64,000 bases of DNA from Phycisphaerales bacterium (GTDB taxonomy: Bacteria; Planctomycetota; Phycisphaerae; Tepidisphaerales; Tepidisphaeraceae), in contig JADLCB010000014.1 in assembly GCA_020847375.1 (NCBI GenBank), positions 147,070 through 211,069 on the forward strand. The letters run 5' to 3'. The position numbers and the translations under genes were made by a program. The first letter of the stretch is position 1, and each line of letters begins with the position of its first letter. A model generated the notes under the pieces. The model ran no database searches. It saw only the letters and a program-made list of their open reading frames with translations, and had not been told where the DNA came from. Positions 50,117 through 59,858 of this stretch are shown one piece after another.

Positions 50117-51708
50117 TACAGACCTCCAAAATCACCAACGTCAAGGTGCTGTTGCCCGGAAGATTCCTGTTTCTTCCAGTGACGAACCGACTGGGCGACA
50201 AAGGCGCAGAATAAAATCCCCACCAGGATCAAAAATCCGACCGAAGCCATGACCACCGAATTATCGATGATCTGGGCGAAACGGTTGGCTCCGCGCGGCG
50301 TAATCACCTGCTGATAAATCCAGAACGCAAATACACCCAGCAGATAAAGGGGCGAAATGTATTTGATGATGAACATCCAGATCGGCGGGACACGGATTTC
50401 CGCCCCGCGCTGAATTTCTTCATAGCCACGTTTAATACCCAGAAACCATCCGAACAGCACGATCTGGAATACGGACAACACGTAAATGCAGAATGTGCCG
50501 ACCCAGAAGTCAAACGTATCCAAAGCCAGCAGATCCTTGGAAAAATAGAGCACGAAAGCTGCACCGAGAACCGTGATAAAACCCAGCACTGCGACGGATG
50601 TTTTCCGGTTCAGATTCAGACCTTCCTCCATCAGCGCAATGGCGGGTTGCAACATGGACAGTGAGCTGGTCAAAGCGGCCAGGAACAGCAGGAAGAAAAA
50701 AAGCGTCCCGACAATCTGCCCCAGCGGCATGGTGGCAAAGACCTGCGGCAGGACCACGAACCCCAGCGAGAATGTTCCTGCGACGGCGGCTGTTCCCATG
50801 AAAATGAACGAGGCGGGAATGGAGATCATTCCGCCCAGACCCACTTCGCAAAATTCATTGCCCGCAGCGCTGGTCAGCGCCGACAGCGCAATGTCGTCAT
50901 TGCGACCGACATAACTGGCATAGTTGATAATAATGCCGAAACCGACGGACAAACTGAAAAAAATCTGACCGGCCGCGTCCAGCCACATATTGCCGTCAGC
51001 CATCGCCTTCCAGAAACTCATGCTCTCGGTGCGCGGGTTCCACATGAAACCCAGACCCGATGTAATGTGGTCCAGCGTCAGCACCCGGCCGAGCACGATC
51101 AGGGCACAGATCACCAGGGCCGGCATCGCCCATTTGCAGAACCATTCGATACCCTTGGTCAGTCCGCGATAGATCAGGACAAAGTTCAGCACAAAGCAGA
51201 TGGCGATGAAGATGACGGCCGGTGCGCTGGACAAACTGTAGTTGGCGCCGTCGCTGGCCAGACCGGTGAATTGTGAGAAGAAATTGCCGTATTGCTCGCT
51301 GCCTGTGGCACCGAAGTTCAACTGCCCGCTGGCCATGTACCACGCATACGCCAGGCACCAACCTTCGATCACGACGTAGTACATATAAATGCCGACGGGA
51401 ACCAGCATCGCCAGCGCGCCGAAATACGGGGATAGGCGGTTCTTCCAGATGCTGCGATAAATTCCCGCGGCTGAATTAAAACCGCGTGCTCCGCCATAAC
51501 GACCGATCGACCACTCCACCCAGGCCATCGGCAGACCCAGAAGAAAGAAGGCGATAAAATACGGGATCATGAACGCGCCGCCTTCATACTTGGCAGCCAG
51601 ACCCGGGAAGCGAAGAAAGTTACCCAGGCCGACAGCGCTTCCGGTGACGGCTAAAATCACGCCAAAGCGGCTGCTCCAGGTTTCCCGAGGTCGCGAATTT
51701 TGTGTCAT
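50116..51708 (-). CDS. Sodium-dependent transporter, NSS (SNF) family
   Basis: 530 residues from the ATG at 51708 (GGAAGG just upstream). TM1 carries AVTGSAVGLGNFLRFPGLAA and EGGAFMIPYFIAFFLLGLP, the unwound Na+ and substrate site of LeuT-type proteins. The remaining segments give about 12 helices (for example GFGIIINYASYVGRNDDIAL in TM6-7 and TLFFFLLFLAALTSSLSMLQ in TM8). NSS proteins import amino acids or related amines with Na+. The substrate cannot be predicted. The small membrane protein after it is probably a subunit. Confidence 0.92.
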   Translation of the reverse strand: MTQNSRPRETWSSRFGVILAVTGSAVGLGNFLRFPGLAAKYEGGAFMIPYFIAFFLLGLPMAWVEWSIGRYGGARGFNSAAGIYRSIWKNRLSPYFGALAMLVPVGIYMYYVVIEGWCLAYAWYMASGQLNFGATGSEQYGNFFSQFTGLASDGANYSLSSAPAVIFIAICFVLNFVLIYRGLTKGIEWFCKWAMPALVICALIVLGRVLTLDHITSGLGFMWNPRTESMSFWKAMADGNMWLDAAGQIFFSLSVGFGIIINYASYVGRNDDIALSALTSAAGNEFCEVGLGGMISIPASFIFMGTAAVAGTFSLGFVVLPQVFATMPLGQIVGTLFFFLLFLAALTSSLSMLQPAIALMEEGLNLNRKTSVAVLGFITVLGAAFVLYFSKDLLALDTFDFWVGTFCIYVLSVFQIVLFGWFLGIKRGYEEIQRGAEIRVPPIWMFIIKYISPLYLLGVFAFWIYQQVITPRGANRFAQIIDNSVVMASVGFLILVGILFCAFVAQSVRHWKKQESSGQQHLDVGDFGGL

Positions 51709-51873
51709 GTCCTTCCCAGCAGTTGGAAATGTGAGCAAGCTCCTGCTGCAGAAGATAACAGGCGACGAAGAAAACTCAACGTAAAATCAGCCGGGTTGGA
51801 CAGGATTTTATGACACGAACCGGAGGACGATCAGCGCGGAGGCAGTACGTAATATCGCACTGAACCCGGTTGG

Positions 51874-52899
51874 TTACGTGGCCGAACTGGTGCCAACATG
51901 AGGCGCCGGCGGCGGGGGTGAGGCGCACGAGGCCGGATCGCCCAGCACCAGATGTTCAGTGGCGATGATCAGATCGCGCAGCAGTTTGGGGATGATGCGC
52001 AGGGCGAAAAAAGCTACACGCAATTTGCACGCCAGCATCTGACGAAAACTCAGTTCAGCATAGCGCGTGCTCTTGGCGTATTCGCGCATGATGCGCCATT
52101 CGGGAAAGACAATTTTTCCCTTGAGCGCGGGGTTCCACCAGTGGGCTGGCGGCACCGGCCCCTGCCCGAGGAAGCGTGAAAAACGTGAGCGGGTCTGCAT
52201 GCGCCGCCCCGGTGTCTGCCGCGCCACCGAACGCTGGGAATGTTCACGGTTGAAAAACAGGGGTTCTTCCACCCGGCGGAATCGACCCAGTAGCGCCAAT
52301 CGCGCCAGCATGATACTGTCCGAGCGGACCACCTGCTGGTAAACCGGAATGCGCGCCAGATCCGCCCGCCGCATCAGTCCCCATAATTCATGCGCACCGT
52401 GGTGACGATGATCCACCGTCATCAGTCGATTGAAGCGGGTGGCGGGGTTGGGCAGATCAGCCATCACATCATAATCGTTGTTGCGGATGACCCGGTTGTC
52501 ATCATCGACGATGACCGTGCGGACAAACGCCAGCACCACCTGTGGGTCGGTCTCCAGGACGTGGAGACATTTTTCCAGGAATGTCGGCGCGATGTAGTCG
52601 TCAGCGGCATTCCAGCGGAAATACTCGCCGCGCGCCAGCTCAAAGCCCCGGCGGAAATTATTGGAGATACCAAGATTTTTTTCCGCCCGGTAGTAGCGGA
52701 TGCGACTGTCTCGTGCTGCATACTGCCGGCAGATTTCTTCCGTGTCATCCGTCGAGGCATTGTCGGTGATGATCAGCTCAAAATCGGTGCAGGTCTGCTG
52801 CAGAATCGAGTCGAGCGTGTGACGAATGTAGCGCTGCCCATTGTAGACCGGTACCGCGATGCTGATGCGGGGGGACGGGTTGTTTTGGCGCTGTTGCAT
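51874..52899 (-). CDS. Family 2 (GT-A) glycosyltransferase
   Basis: 341 residues from the ATG at 52899. RISIAVPVYNGQRYIRHTLD and FELIITDNASTDDTEEICRQ define the GT2 nucleotide site. GEYFRWNAADDYIAPTFLEK holds the metal-binding Asp-Asp (DxD-like ADD). VEEPLFFNREHSQRS is the acceptor-side motif. The C-terminal basic part (CKLRVAFFALRIIPKLLRD) may lie on the membrane surface. It transfers a sugar from an NDP donor to a lipid-linked or surface glycan. It is the last gene of the polysaccharide operon, 32 bases after the GT4 gene. Confidence 0.88.
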   Translation of the reverse strand: MQQRQNNPSPRISIAVPVYNGQRYIRHTLDSILQQTCTDFELIITDNASTDDTEEICRQYAARDSRIRYYRAEKNLGISNNFRRGFELARGEYFRWNAADDYIAPTFLEKCLHVLETDPQVVLAFVRTVIVDDDNRVIRNNDYDVMADLPNPATRFNRLMTVDHRHHGAHELWGLMRRADLARIPVYQQVVRSDSIMLARLALLGRFRRVEEPLFFNREHSQRSVARQTPGRRMQTRSRFSRFLGQGPVPPAHWWNPALKGKIVFPEWRIMREYAKSTRYAELSFRQMLACKLRVAFFALRIIPKLLRDLIIATEHLVLGDPASCASPPPPAPHVGTSSAT

Positions 52900-52931
52900 A
52901 GTCGTCTGGCAGTTGGATCGCCTAACTGCTC

Positions 52932-54158
52932 CTATTGTCCCGGTAACGAAACTTTCTCCAGTTTCTGCAGAGATCCGCCGGACTGCATGTCGGTCGGTGT
53001 TCGGCTGCGCGCATGCTCGGTTTGCGCAAGCAGCTTTTGATATTTCTGGGCAGCCTGGGCGCCGATCTGCTCCCAGGTCAGATGATCCAGGGCATATTGT
53101 CTTCCCCGCAGGCCCATCTCGCGCCACTGGCTGCGCCGGGCCAACAGTTGTTCAATACCATCGGCAATGCCAGCAACCGAGGAATCGACCACAACGCCGC
53201 AGTCGCTTTGGCGCACATGCGGGGCGATTCCGGCGATATCAGTCACCAGCAACACGCGGCCGGCCAGCATCGCCTCCAGTGCCGACAGACCAAAACCTTC
53301 AAAGCGTGACGGCAGACAGAAAATATCATGCTGGGAAATAATCGTGGTGGGGCGCGTCTGATAGTCCGCCTCTTTAAGACTGATGCGCGACTCCATGTCG
53401 CCCTCTGCAATCAGATCAATCACCTGCTGGCGGTCGCCCCAGTCCGGGCCTTGGATCGTCAAATGCGCATCCTGATGCGCTGAGCCGACGCCCTTGAACG
53501 CCTTGATGAGCAGATCAAGTCCCTTGTTTTGAATATCCAGGCGGCCCAGAAACAGCAGATCCGTCGTTGCCTTTTCATTCCAGACCGACTGGGGGATCGC
53601 CGCCAGGTCTTCAGGGAAAAATCCATTGACACATTCCAGGACCGGCGTGGTGACGTTCAACTGGCGCAACCAATGTTCATGGCGTTTGTCCAGAATCTGC
53701 ACGCAGCACGCCTGGCGCAGCATCCGGGCCTCGAACAAATGCCAGTAGATGGTCTTGACCAGCCGCCGCCGCCGGAAAATTTCCGGGTGATACGGGTCAT
53801 GCGGCGCAGCAATATACGCAATGCCCGCTTTGCGCAATTCGCGCGACATGCGGAACACGCTCGGATTGAAAATGCCGTTGAGTTGCGCCAATACCGGATA
53901 ATCAGCATTGGCGATGAATTGACACAGGCCTTCAGACAACCGCGAAAAAGATTGATTGTGTTTGGGGTTGGCGAAGCAACGAATGGTGTATCCACTGGGG
54001 CTGGTCACAACCGAATCAGCCGTATTCTCACATAAAACGGTGACTTTCAGGCCCGCCTGAACCAGACCACCCGCCAGACCATGCACCGCCTTGACGACGC
54101 CAGTGTTGCACTTGAGGCCGTTGGGTGGAAACTCACGATTGAAAATCCATAGGTGCAT
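52932..54158 (-). CDS. Family 4 (GT-B) glycosyltransferase
   Basis: 408 residues from the ATG at 54158 (MHLWIFNREFPP); an ATG 16 codons upstream is possible but the extra residues look non-native. The N-terminal half binds acceptor (TGVVKAVHGLAGGLVQAGLK). The C-terminal half has TTDLLFLGRLDIQNKGLDLL and the donor signature CLPSRFEGFGLSALEAMLAG with two Glu, typical of GT4. These retaining enzymes build O-antigen or exopolysaccharide chains in the cytoplasm. It lies between the SAF-domain oxidoreductase and the GT2 gene, all on the same strand. Confidence 0.88.
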   Translation of the reverse strand: MHLWIFNREFPPNGLKCNTGVVKAVHGLAGGLVQAGLKVTVLCENTADSVVTSPSGYTIRCFANPKHNQSFSRLSEGLCQFIANADYPVLAQLNGIFNPSVFRMSRELRKAGIAYIAAPHDPYHPEIFRRRRLVKTIYWHLFEARMLRQACCVQILDKRHEHWLRQLNVTTPVLECVNGFFPEDLAAIPQSVWNEKATTDLLFLGRLDIQNKGLDLLIKAFKGVGSAHQDAHLTIQGPDWGDRQQVIDLIAEGDMESRISLKEADYQTRPTTIISQHDIFCLPSRFEGFGLSALEAMLAGRVLLVTDIAGIAPHVRQSDCGVVVDSSVAGIADGIEQLLARRSQWREMGLRGRQYALDHLTWEQIGAQAAQKYQKLLAQTEHARSRTPTDMQSGGSLQKLEKVSLPGQ

Positions 54159-54244
54159 AGCACATTTCAGCGGCGCAGAGTTTTGAGGGTTTGGCACTGA
54201 TCCCATCAACGCAGCGAATCAATTCTCCTTCAGCCAATCAAACC

Positions 54245-55549
54245 TCAGTCGATTTTCACACCATTAAAAAAACGGGCATTCTGCTCCTGCCGAAGTTTGT
54301 CACACAGTCGTCCGGCAGGCAACTCGATATCGGCGTAGGTCAGCACTTCATCCTTGGAAATGTCCCGTTTTAACCGGCATCCTTCGCTTAAACCCATCGG
54401 CAGGAGATTTTTCTCCATTGTGACATCGGCGTTTTCCGCCGTGCCATAGGTGTGATAACCACCCATGCCGTCCAGCACTGTGCCGGCTTGGAGATCGATT
54501 TTGGCAGCCGTCACCACATCAACCATCGGGCCATCGATGGGCTGCATGACGGCATCCTGGAAGCAGATCAATCGCGCCACGGAAGTGGGCACTTCAAAAT
54601 GACACAGGTGGTAGGGGGTATAGAAGCTATAAAGCGGTCCGTCGCCCAGCTTATACAGCTTGAGATAGTGCTGTTGCTTGGGATCGTCATGGGTGGCAAA
54701 GCAATAGACGCCCGGCCCGGGAACCGCCCCGACCACATAATCAACCGCGCCGCCGATGGCGCGCAGCTCATCGACGTTATATTCCGAAGTCAACTCGTCG
54801 ATATGACGCTTCCATTCCTTGCCATTGCTCATGCCGCGCTGCAGCACTTTCATGCCCGTGGCATTGGCGACAATCGCCTGCTCGAAACTGATCTTGGTTC
54901 CATCGGCGAAACTCGTCACCATCTCCGGCTTTTGGCCCCACTTTTCAGCAAAGCCTTTCTGCGTGGTCGGATTGCGATACGGATCCTGCAATCCCTTGAT
55001 GTTGCCCATGACCAGCGGCGTCAAACCGAGTCCTTTGACAAAGCGATACAGATTCATCTCCACGCCGGGCTGATCGCCGTCGGAACCGGTGAAGATAACC
55101 CCCGCCTTGTCAGCATATTTTTTAATGATTGGCCCGACCGTGCCGTCCAGTTCAGCATTCATCGAGACCATGTGCTTCTTGTTATTGATGGCACGCATGG
55201 TGATCTGCGCGCCAAACTCAATTGCACCGGTGACTTCGATCAGGCAGTCGATTCCGTCCGCATCGGTCAGCAGGGTTGCATCATCGGTGACGCTATACCT
55301 GCCGTTGCGGATGTTGTCGTTGATCTGCCCAAGGCGATGAACGCTCTGGCAGGTTGCGCCGGCTTCCTCGTAAGCGCGCTGGGCACTGGCCAGGGTTCGG
55401 TTGGAAATCGCCACCAGCTCCATCCCCGGTGTCGAGTTGATGATCTGATTGGCAATGCCGCGGGCCATGAACCCGGCCCCGATCATGCCTACGCGGATCG
55501 GGTTGCCTTCGGCCTCTCGTTTTTTCAATGCAGTATCAACAATCAACAT
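54245..55549 (-). CDS. NAD(P)-dependent oxidoreductase with C-terminal SAF domain
   Basis: 434 residues. The Rossmann N-terminus is IRVGMIGAGFMARGIANQII. DCLIEVTGAIEFGAQITMRA and HMVSMNAELDGTVGPIIKK match homoserine-dehydrogenase-like oxidoreductases. The last ~60 residues (LKRDISKDEVLTYADIELP) are an SAF domain as in sialic acid synthases and FlgA. Such proteins recur in polysaccharide clusters next to glucose-1-phosphate cytidylyltransferase, as seen here, and are thought to make a modified nucleotide sugar. The exact reaction is unknown. It follows the 3,5-epimerase gene by 83 bases. Confidence 0.85.
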   Translation of the reverse strand: MLIVDTALKKREAEGNPIRVGMIGAGFMARGIANQIINSTPGMELVAISNRTLASAQRAYEEAGATCQSVHRLGQINDNIRNGRYSVTDDATLLTDADGIDCLIEVTGAIEFGAQITMRAINNKKHMVSMNAELDGTVGPIIKKYADKAGVIFTGSDGDQPGVEMNLYRFVKGLGLTPLVMGNIKGLQDPYRNPTTQKGFAEKWGQKPEMVTSFADGTKISFEQAIVANATGMKVLQRGMSNGKEWKRHIDELTSEYNVDELRAIGGAVDYVVGAVPGPGVYCFATHDDPKQQHYLKLYKLGDGPLYSFYTPYHLCHFEVPTSVARLICFQDAVMQPIDGPMVDVVTAAKIDLQAGTVLDGMGGYHTYGTAENADVTMEKNLLPMGLSEGCRLKRDISKDEVLTYADIELPAGRLCDKLRQEQNARFFNGVKID

Positions 55550-55632
55550 AATGTTCGTCCTGTCTGTTCAGTGGCAAAAGTCCGGAACACGCGCGACGAT
55601 TGCCAAAATTTGACCACTCCACCCGCCGGCGC

Positions 55633-56163
55633 TCACGCCTTGAAGGCGGGCCAGGCGGCGTCCTTGTCGGAAATTACCTCAATGGGAACCGGCCACTTGA
55701 TCCCAAACGCACCATCATCATAGCGAATGCCGCGCTCATATCCGGGCGTGTAAAACTCGCCAACCTGGTACGCGACCTCCGCCGTTGGGCTGAGTGTCAG
55801 ATAACCGTGGGCAAACATCTCCGGCACGTAGAGCTGACGACGATTCTCCGCTGTCAGTTCAACGCCAACCCACTGCATGTAGGTGGGGCTGGTTGGGCGC
55901 AGATCGATGATCACATCGTAAATCGCCCCAAGCGTGCAACGGACGAGTTTGGTTTCCGCTGCTGGCGGCAACTGGTAGTGCATGCCGCGCATCGTCCCTT
56001 TACGGTGATTGAACGAGCAATTGCACTGCGCGACCGACGGTTTAAGACCGTGATCTTCAAATTCCTTCTGGCAAAAGGTGCGGGCAAAGAAACCGCGCGG
56101 GTCTTCCCGCAGCTCCAGATCCAGAATGAACGCGCCTTTGAGTTTTGTTTCCGTAAATCGCAT
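55633..56163 (-). CDS. dTDP-4-dehydrorhamnose 3,5-epimerase-like protein
   Basis: 176 residues. The cupin starts KLKGAFILDLELREDPRGFF; ARTFCQKEFEDHGLKPSVAQ, NHRKGTMRGMHYQLPPAAET (catalytic His near residue 63) and VPEMFAHGYLTLSPTAEVAY are RfbC hallmarks. RfbC inverts C3 and C5 of dTDP-4-keto-6-deoxyglucose. Since the first gene of this operon makes CDP-glucose and no RfbA/B/D is present, this enzyme may act on a CDP-4-keto-sugar instead. It sits in the middle of the seven-gene operon. Confidence 0.9.
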   Translation of the reverse strand: MRFTETKLKGAFILDLELREDPRGFFARTFCQKEFEDHGLKPSVAQCNCSFNHRKGTMRGMHYQLPPAAETKLVRCTLGAIYDVIIDLRPTSPTYMQWVGVELTAENRRQLYVPEMFAHGYLTLSPTAEVAYQVGEFYTPGYERGIRYDDGAFGIKWPVPIEVISDKDAAWPAFKA

Positions 56164-56283
56164 GAAAAATTGGCCTGTCTGACGTACACAGCACGTCTAT
56201 AGCCTATATTATCGGATGTAGCGACCTGAAGGTTGAGCGGTAATCTTGATCACTGCCCACCTCCAAGCACAATAAATCGATAT

Positions 56284-57312
56284 TTACTCTTTCCAGTAAA
56301 AATCCTTGTCGATCTGCTGAGTTTCCAGCAGATACTGAATCTGCTTCAGTCGTGTGTGGGCGCGACCCTCAAAGATATCCTTGGGCATCTTGATGCGCTC
56401 AAAGACATCGAGCAGTTGCTGGGCGCCTTTTTCGACCGTCCATTTAACCTTATAGCCAGGCAATTTATTTGTGATCTTGTCGAAATTGACCTTGTAGTCA
56501 CGTTTATCACCGCTGCGATCACCAAAAATCACCTGACAACCGGGGAAAACCCGTCCGATGATGTTGGCCACGTCGCGCACCTGATAATTTTCGCTGTTGG
56601 CGCCGACATTAAACGTCTGGTTGTGAATCACTTCGCGCGGAGCTTCCAGCACACAGGCTGCTGCCTGGGCAATATCCAGAATATGAACCAGCGGTCGCCA
56701 GGGTGTTCCGTCGGAGTCCATCTTGATTTCGTGCGTTGTCCATGCCCGACCCGCCAGGTTATTCACCACCAGGTCAAAACGCTGCCGTGGGCTGGCGCCG
56801 TATGCCGTGGAATTGCGAAGGAACGAAGGGCTGAAATGGTCGCTGGCCATTTTCTTCAAGTCACCTTCCACCAATAATTTACATTCAGCATAGGCCGTCT
56901 GAGGCGAAGTGTCGCCGTGTTCATCCTGGGCTTTGTCCGCACTGGCGCCGTAAACCGAACATGAGCTGAAATAGATGAATCGCTGGATACCCGCCTGCTG
57001 GGCCAGTTTAGCCAGTTGCACCGATCCTTTATGGTTGATGTCATAGGTGATATTGGGCGCAAGTTGGCCAACCGGATCATTGCTCAACTCAGCCAGATGA
57101 ATCACCGCATCATGCCCCTTGAGATCGTCAACCGTAATGCGACGAATGTCCTTGCTCAATACCTTGGGCATCGCCTTGACGCCGTTATACAACCAACCAA
57201 TGCGATGAAACCCCGTATCGCAACCCGTCACTTCGTGCCCTCGATCCATCAAATAAGGACCGAAAACCGTGCCGATGTATCCGTCAATGCCTGTTACAAA
57301 AACCTTTGCCAT
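56284..57312 (-). CDS. NAD-dependent nucleotide-sugar epimerase/dehydratase (extended SDR)
   Basis: 342 residues from the ATG at 57312. AKVFVTGIDGYIGTVFGPYL is the GxxGxxG cofactor loop. FIYFSSCSVYGASADKAQDE gives the catalytic Ser region. TAYAECKLLVEGDL gives YxxxK, with an AYGASPRQRFDL motif next, the usual sugar-binding patch. Family members are 4-epimerases, 4,6-dehydratases or reductases of NDP-sugars. In an operon starting with CDP-glucose formation it may be a CDP-glucose 4,6-dehydratase-like or epimerase step. It lies 120 bases upstream of the 3,5-epimerase gene. Confidence 0.87.
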   Translation of the reverse strand: MAKVFVTGIDGYIGTVFGPYLMDRGHEVTGCDTGFHRIGWLYNGVKAMPKVLSKDIRRITVDDLKGHDAVIHLAELSNDPVGQLAPNITYDINHKGSVQLAKLAQQAGIQRFIYFSSCSVYGASADKAQDEHGDTSPQTAYAECKLLVEGDLKKMASDHFSPSFLRNSTAYGASPRQRFDLVVNNLAGRAWTTHEIKMDSDGTPWRPLVHILDIAQAAACVLEAPREVIHNQTFNVGANSENYQVRDVANIIGRVFPGCQVIFGDRSGDKRDYKVNFDKITNKLPGYKVKWTVEKGAQQLLDVFERIKMPKDIFEGRAHTRLKQIQYLLETQQIDKDFYWKE

Positions 57313-57428
57313 GAGAAATCTGCTCCGAGTAATGCGTTGAAATACTGCCAATTTGATCGGAAAAATCCGTTAGCCAGATAACATAATCCGTTGTTGACCG
57401 CTGGTTGCCCGTGATCGCCGTAATTCCA

Positions 57429-58649
57429 TCACGCCGCACTTAACGCTGCCTTAACTGCCGTCGGCGCCGGGACTGCTTCCACAACCGCCTGACCGATCGG
57501 AATACTCGCTGTCGCCGCTGGGCTGGGGGCGTTGCACACATGCACGCTGCCCTGACCGCGGACAATCAGGAAATCGTCGATCATCTTCCCGTCGTCCATC
57601 AGCGCCTGCGCCCGCACACCAGCATGTGATGGAACCAGATCATCTTCCCGCACTTCTGGAATCAGCAATTGCAGGCTGCGCGTGAAGGCAGCCTTGCTCA
57701 GCGAGCGATACATTTCGCGGAAACCCTCACGCCAGTTCTTTTTCGCCAGTTTCCAGAAACCTTTATAGGTCAGTGTTTCCAGCGTGTCGCGCAGGGAAAT
57801 ATCACTCCAGGTATAACCTTCGCGCTTCAAAGCCAGCACCGCGTTAGGCCCGCAGTGAATCGCCCCATCCACCATACGCGTGTAGTGCACGCCCAGGAAG
57901 GGGAATTGCGGATCAGGCACGGGATAAATCAGATGCTTGACCAGATAACGCTTTTCCGGTTTGAGTTCGTAATACTCGCCGCGGAACGGCACGATCCGCG
58001 CCTGCGGATTGACGCCATCCATCCGCGCCAACCGATCCGAATGCAAACCGCCGCAGTTGATGAAAATACGCGCCTGAAAATCGCCAGCCGTGCTCTGGAC
58101 AACATGCCCGTTTTCGTGGCTTTTCAGACCAGTGACGGCGGTATTAAAGCGCGTTTCCCCACCATTTTCCCGGATGATATCCGCATACTTCCACGCGACG
58201 GCTTTGTAGTCGGCAATGCCCGTGGAGTAGACACGCAGCGCCGCCAGCCCGGCGCAGTGCGGTTCGATTTCGCGCAATTGTTCGGGGCTGAGTTTGTCGA
58301 TCTTCAGCCCGTTTTGCAGACCACGCTGATAAAGATTTTCCAGGCGCGGCAGTTCTTCCTCCAGACTGGCGACAATCACCTTGCCACATAGATCATGGCG
58401 AATCCCATGTTCCTGACAGAACTCCGCCATTACCCGGCTGCCCTCCACCGCGTATCGTGCCTTGAGGCTGCCCGGTTTGTAATAGATTCCCGAATGGATG
58501 ACCCCGGAATTATTACCCGTCTGGTGGAAAGCGCAACCGCTCTCTTTTTCCAGCAACAGCAACCGCGCACCGGGATACCGCTGCATCAGCGCCATTCCCA
58601 CCGATAAACCCACGATACCGCCGCCGGCGATGATATAGTCGTAAACCAT
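57429..58649 (-). CDS. lhgO: FAD-dependent oxidase, L-2-hydroxyglutarate oxidase-like
   Basis: 406 residues from the ATG at 58649. YDYIIAGGGIVGLSVGMALM is the FAD dinucleotide fold. FHQTGNNSGVIHSGIYYKPG is the LhgO-type FAD loop. VPFRGEYYELKPEKRYLVKH and FPFLGVHYTRMVDGAIHCGP are substrate-domain blocks of the DAO family close to LhgO. LhgO oxidises L-2-hydroxyglutarate to 2-oxoglutarate, feeding electrons to the membrane quinone pool. Its place between rfbF and a sugar epimerase gene, with only 2 bases to rfbF, is odd and suggests that it oxidises a sugar intermediate here, or is a hitchhiker. Confidence 0.82.
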   Translation of the reverse strand: MVYDYIIAGGGIVGLSVGMALMQRYPGARLLLLEKESGCAFHQTGNNSGVIHSGIYYKPGSLKARYAVEGSRVMAEFCQEHGIRHDLCGKVIVASLEEELPRLENLYQRGLQNGLKIDKLSPEQLREIEPHCAGLAALRVYSTGIADYKAVAWKYADIIRENGGETRFNTAVTGLKSHENGHVVQSTAGDFQARIFINCGGLHSDRLARMDGVNPQARIVPFRGEYYELKPEKRYLVKHLIYPVPDPQFPFLGVHYTRMVDGAIHCGPNAVLALKREGYTWSDISLRDTLETLTYKGFWKLAKKNWREGFREMYRSLSKAAFTRSLQLLIPEVREDDLVPSHAGVRAQALMDDGKMIDDFLIVRGQGSVHVCNAPSPAATASIPIGQAVVEAVPAPTAVKAALSAA

Positions 58650-58651
58650 GA

Positions 58652-59425
58652 TTACCACACCTTCCACGGAGCCTGACCATTGACCCACAAATTGTCCAGA
58701 TACTGACGATCGCGCAGCGTATCCATCGGCTGCCAGAAACCATCATGGCGATAGGCGATCAACTTGCCTTCCTGGCTCAGGCGTTCCAGCGGCTGGGCTT
58801 CCCAACTGGTGGAATCACCGTCGATATAGTCCAGCACTTCCGGCTGACAGATAAAAAACCCGCCGTTGACGTAGGCATTGTCCCCCTTGGGTTTTTCGTG
58901 AAACGCGGTGATGCGCGGGTCGCCTTCTTTCAGATTGATGGCGCCGAAACGACCGGGCGGGCGCACCGCCGTCAGCGTGCACAGCGCCTTGTGCTGCTTG
59001 TGAAACGCAATTTCTTCCGTGATGTTGACAGTGGAAACACCATCGCCGTATGTCAGGGCAAAAGCCTCATTGCCCAGATAGGATTTAACCCGCTTTAACC
59101 GGCCACCGGTCATGGTCTGGTCACCGGTGTCGATCAGTGTCACCCGCCAGGGTTCGGTTCGGCGGTTATGCACTTCCATTTTGTTATTGGTCAGATCAAA
59201 CGTGATGTCAGAATTGTGCAGCGCGTAATTGGCGAAGTATTCCTTGATGACATACCCCTTATACCCGCAGCAGATAATCACATCATTGACGCCATGCGCC
59301 TGATAGATCTTCATGATGTGCCAGAGAATTGGCTTGCCACCCACCTCCACCATCGGTTTGGGTTTGATGGCAGTCTCCTCGGAGAGTCGGGTTCCTAAAC
59401 CCCCGGCTAGAATGACAACTTTCAT
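58652..59425 (-). CDS. rfbF: Glucose-1-phosphate cytidylyltransferase
   Basis: 257 residues from the ATG at 59425. [18 protein letters not shown] is the nucleotide loop, [20 protein letters not shown] the sugar-phosphate site, [20 protein letters not shown] and [20 protein letters not shown] the RfbF-specific blocks, with the Asp of YGDGV binding metal. It makes CDP-glucose from CTP and glucose-1-phosphate, the entry to CDP-3,6-dideoxyhexoses and branched sugars. It is the first gene of the seven-gene operon that runs left to 51874. The region before it (59426-59858) must hold the promoter. Confidence 0.93.
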   Translation of the reverse strand: MKVVILAGGLGTRLSEETAIKPKPMVEVGGKPILWHIMKIYQAHGVNDVIICCGYKGYVIKEYFANYALHNSDITFDLTNNKMEVHNRRTEPWRVTLIDTGDQTMTGGRLKRVKSYLGNEAFALTYGDGVSTVNITEEIAFHKQHKALCTLTAVRPPGRFGAINLKEGDPRITAFHEKPKGDNAYVNGGFFICQPEVLDYIDGDSTSWEAQPLERLSQEGKLIAYRHDGFWQPMDTLRDRQYLDNLWVNGQAPWKVW

Positions 59426-59858
59426 AGTCTGGTCTTCCCTGTGCTGCCTGAACAGCCCAATGTTAAACTCGTCGGTTCGATGCACTCGAACCGTATATCT
59501 CTTTGCCTCATATCGACACGGTAGCACCCCCGCTTAATCGGTTTGTACCGCCTATACTACCAATATGACAATTTTATCGGACTTTGGTTAATGAAATTTT
59601 GATTATTCTCGCTGGTTTGGCCATCAACCAGCAGCAATGCAGTGTGAATGACGTTACAGAACCATTCGCATAGCAAATAAACGATATTTTGAAGGGTGGC
59701 AAACGTTCATCAGCTAGAAAATATCGCTAAACGTGGCAAAAATTCCCGGCGTTGCGCCTGACAACAATTATTTCCTTAATCACTGCGGCAACAGATAGTT
59801 GGTCAAGTCAACCTGCCAGCCATTGAAGCATACTGGCCGAACGACTACGTTTGATTCC
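59426..59858. other. 433-base gap between divergent rfbF and hisA
   Basis: It is AT-rich and contains the rfbF ribosome-binding region (GGGAAG). No clear -35/-10 pair, riboswitch or small gene was recognised, and no strong inverted repeat. It probably carries both promoters and the leader of the polysaccharide operon. Confidence 0.4.

Noticed and set aside
54452..55723. 423-codon forward frame
   Set aside because: It is a shadow of the SAF-domain oxidoreductase, which has a Rossmann motif and operon context.
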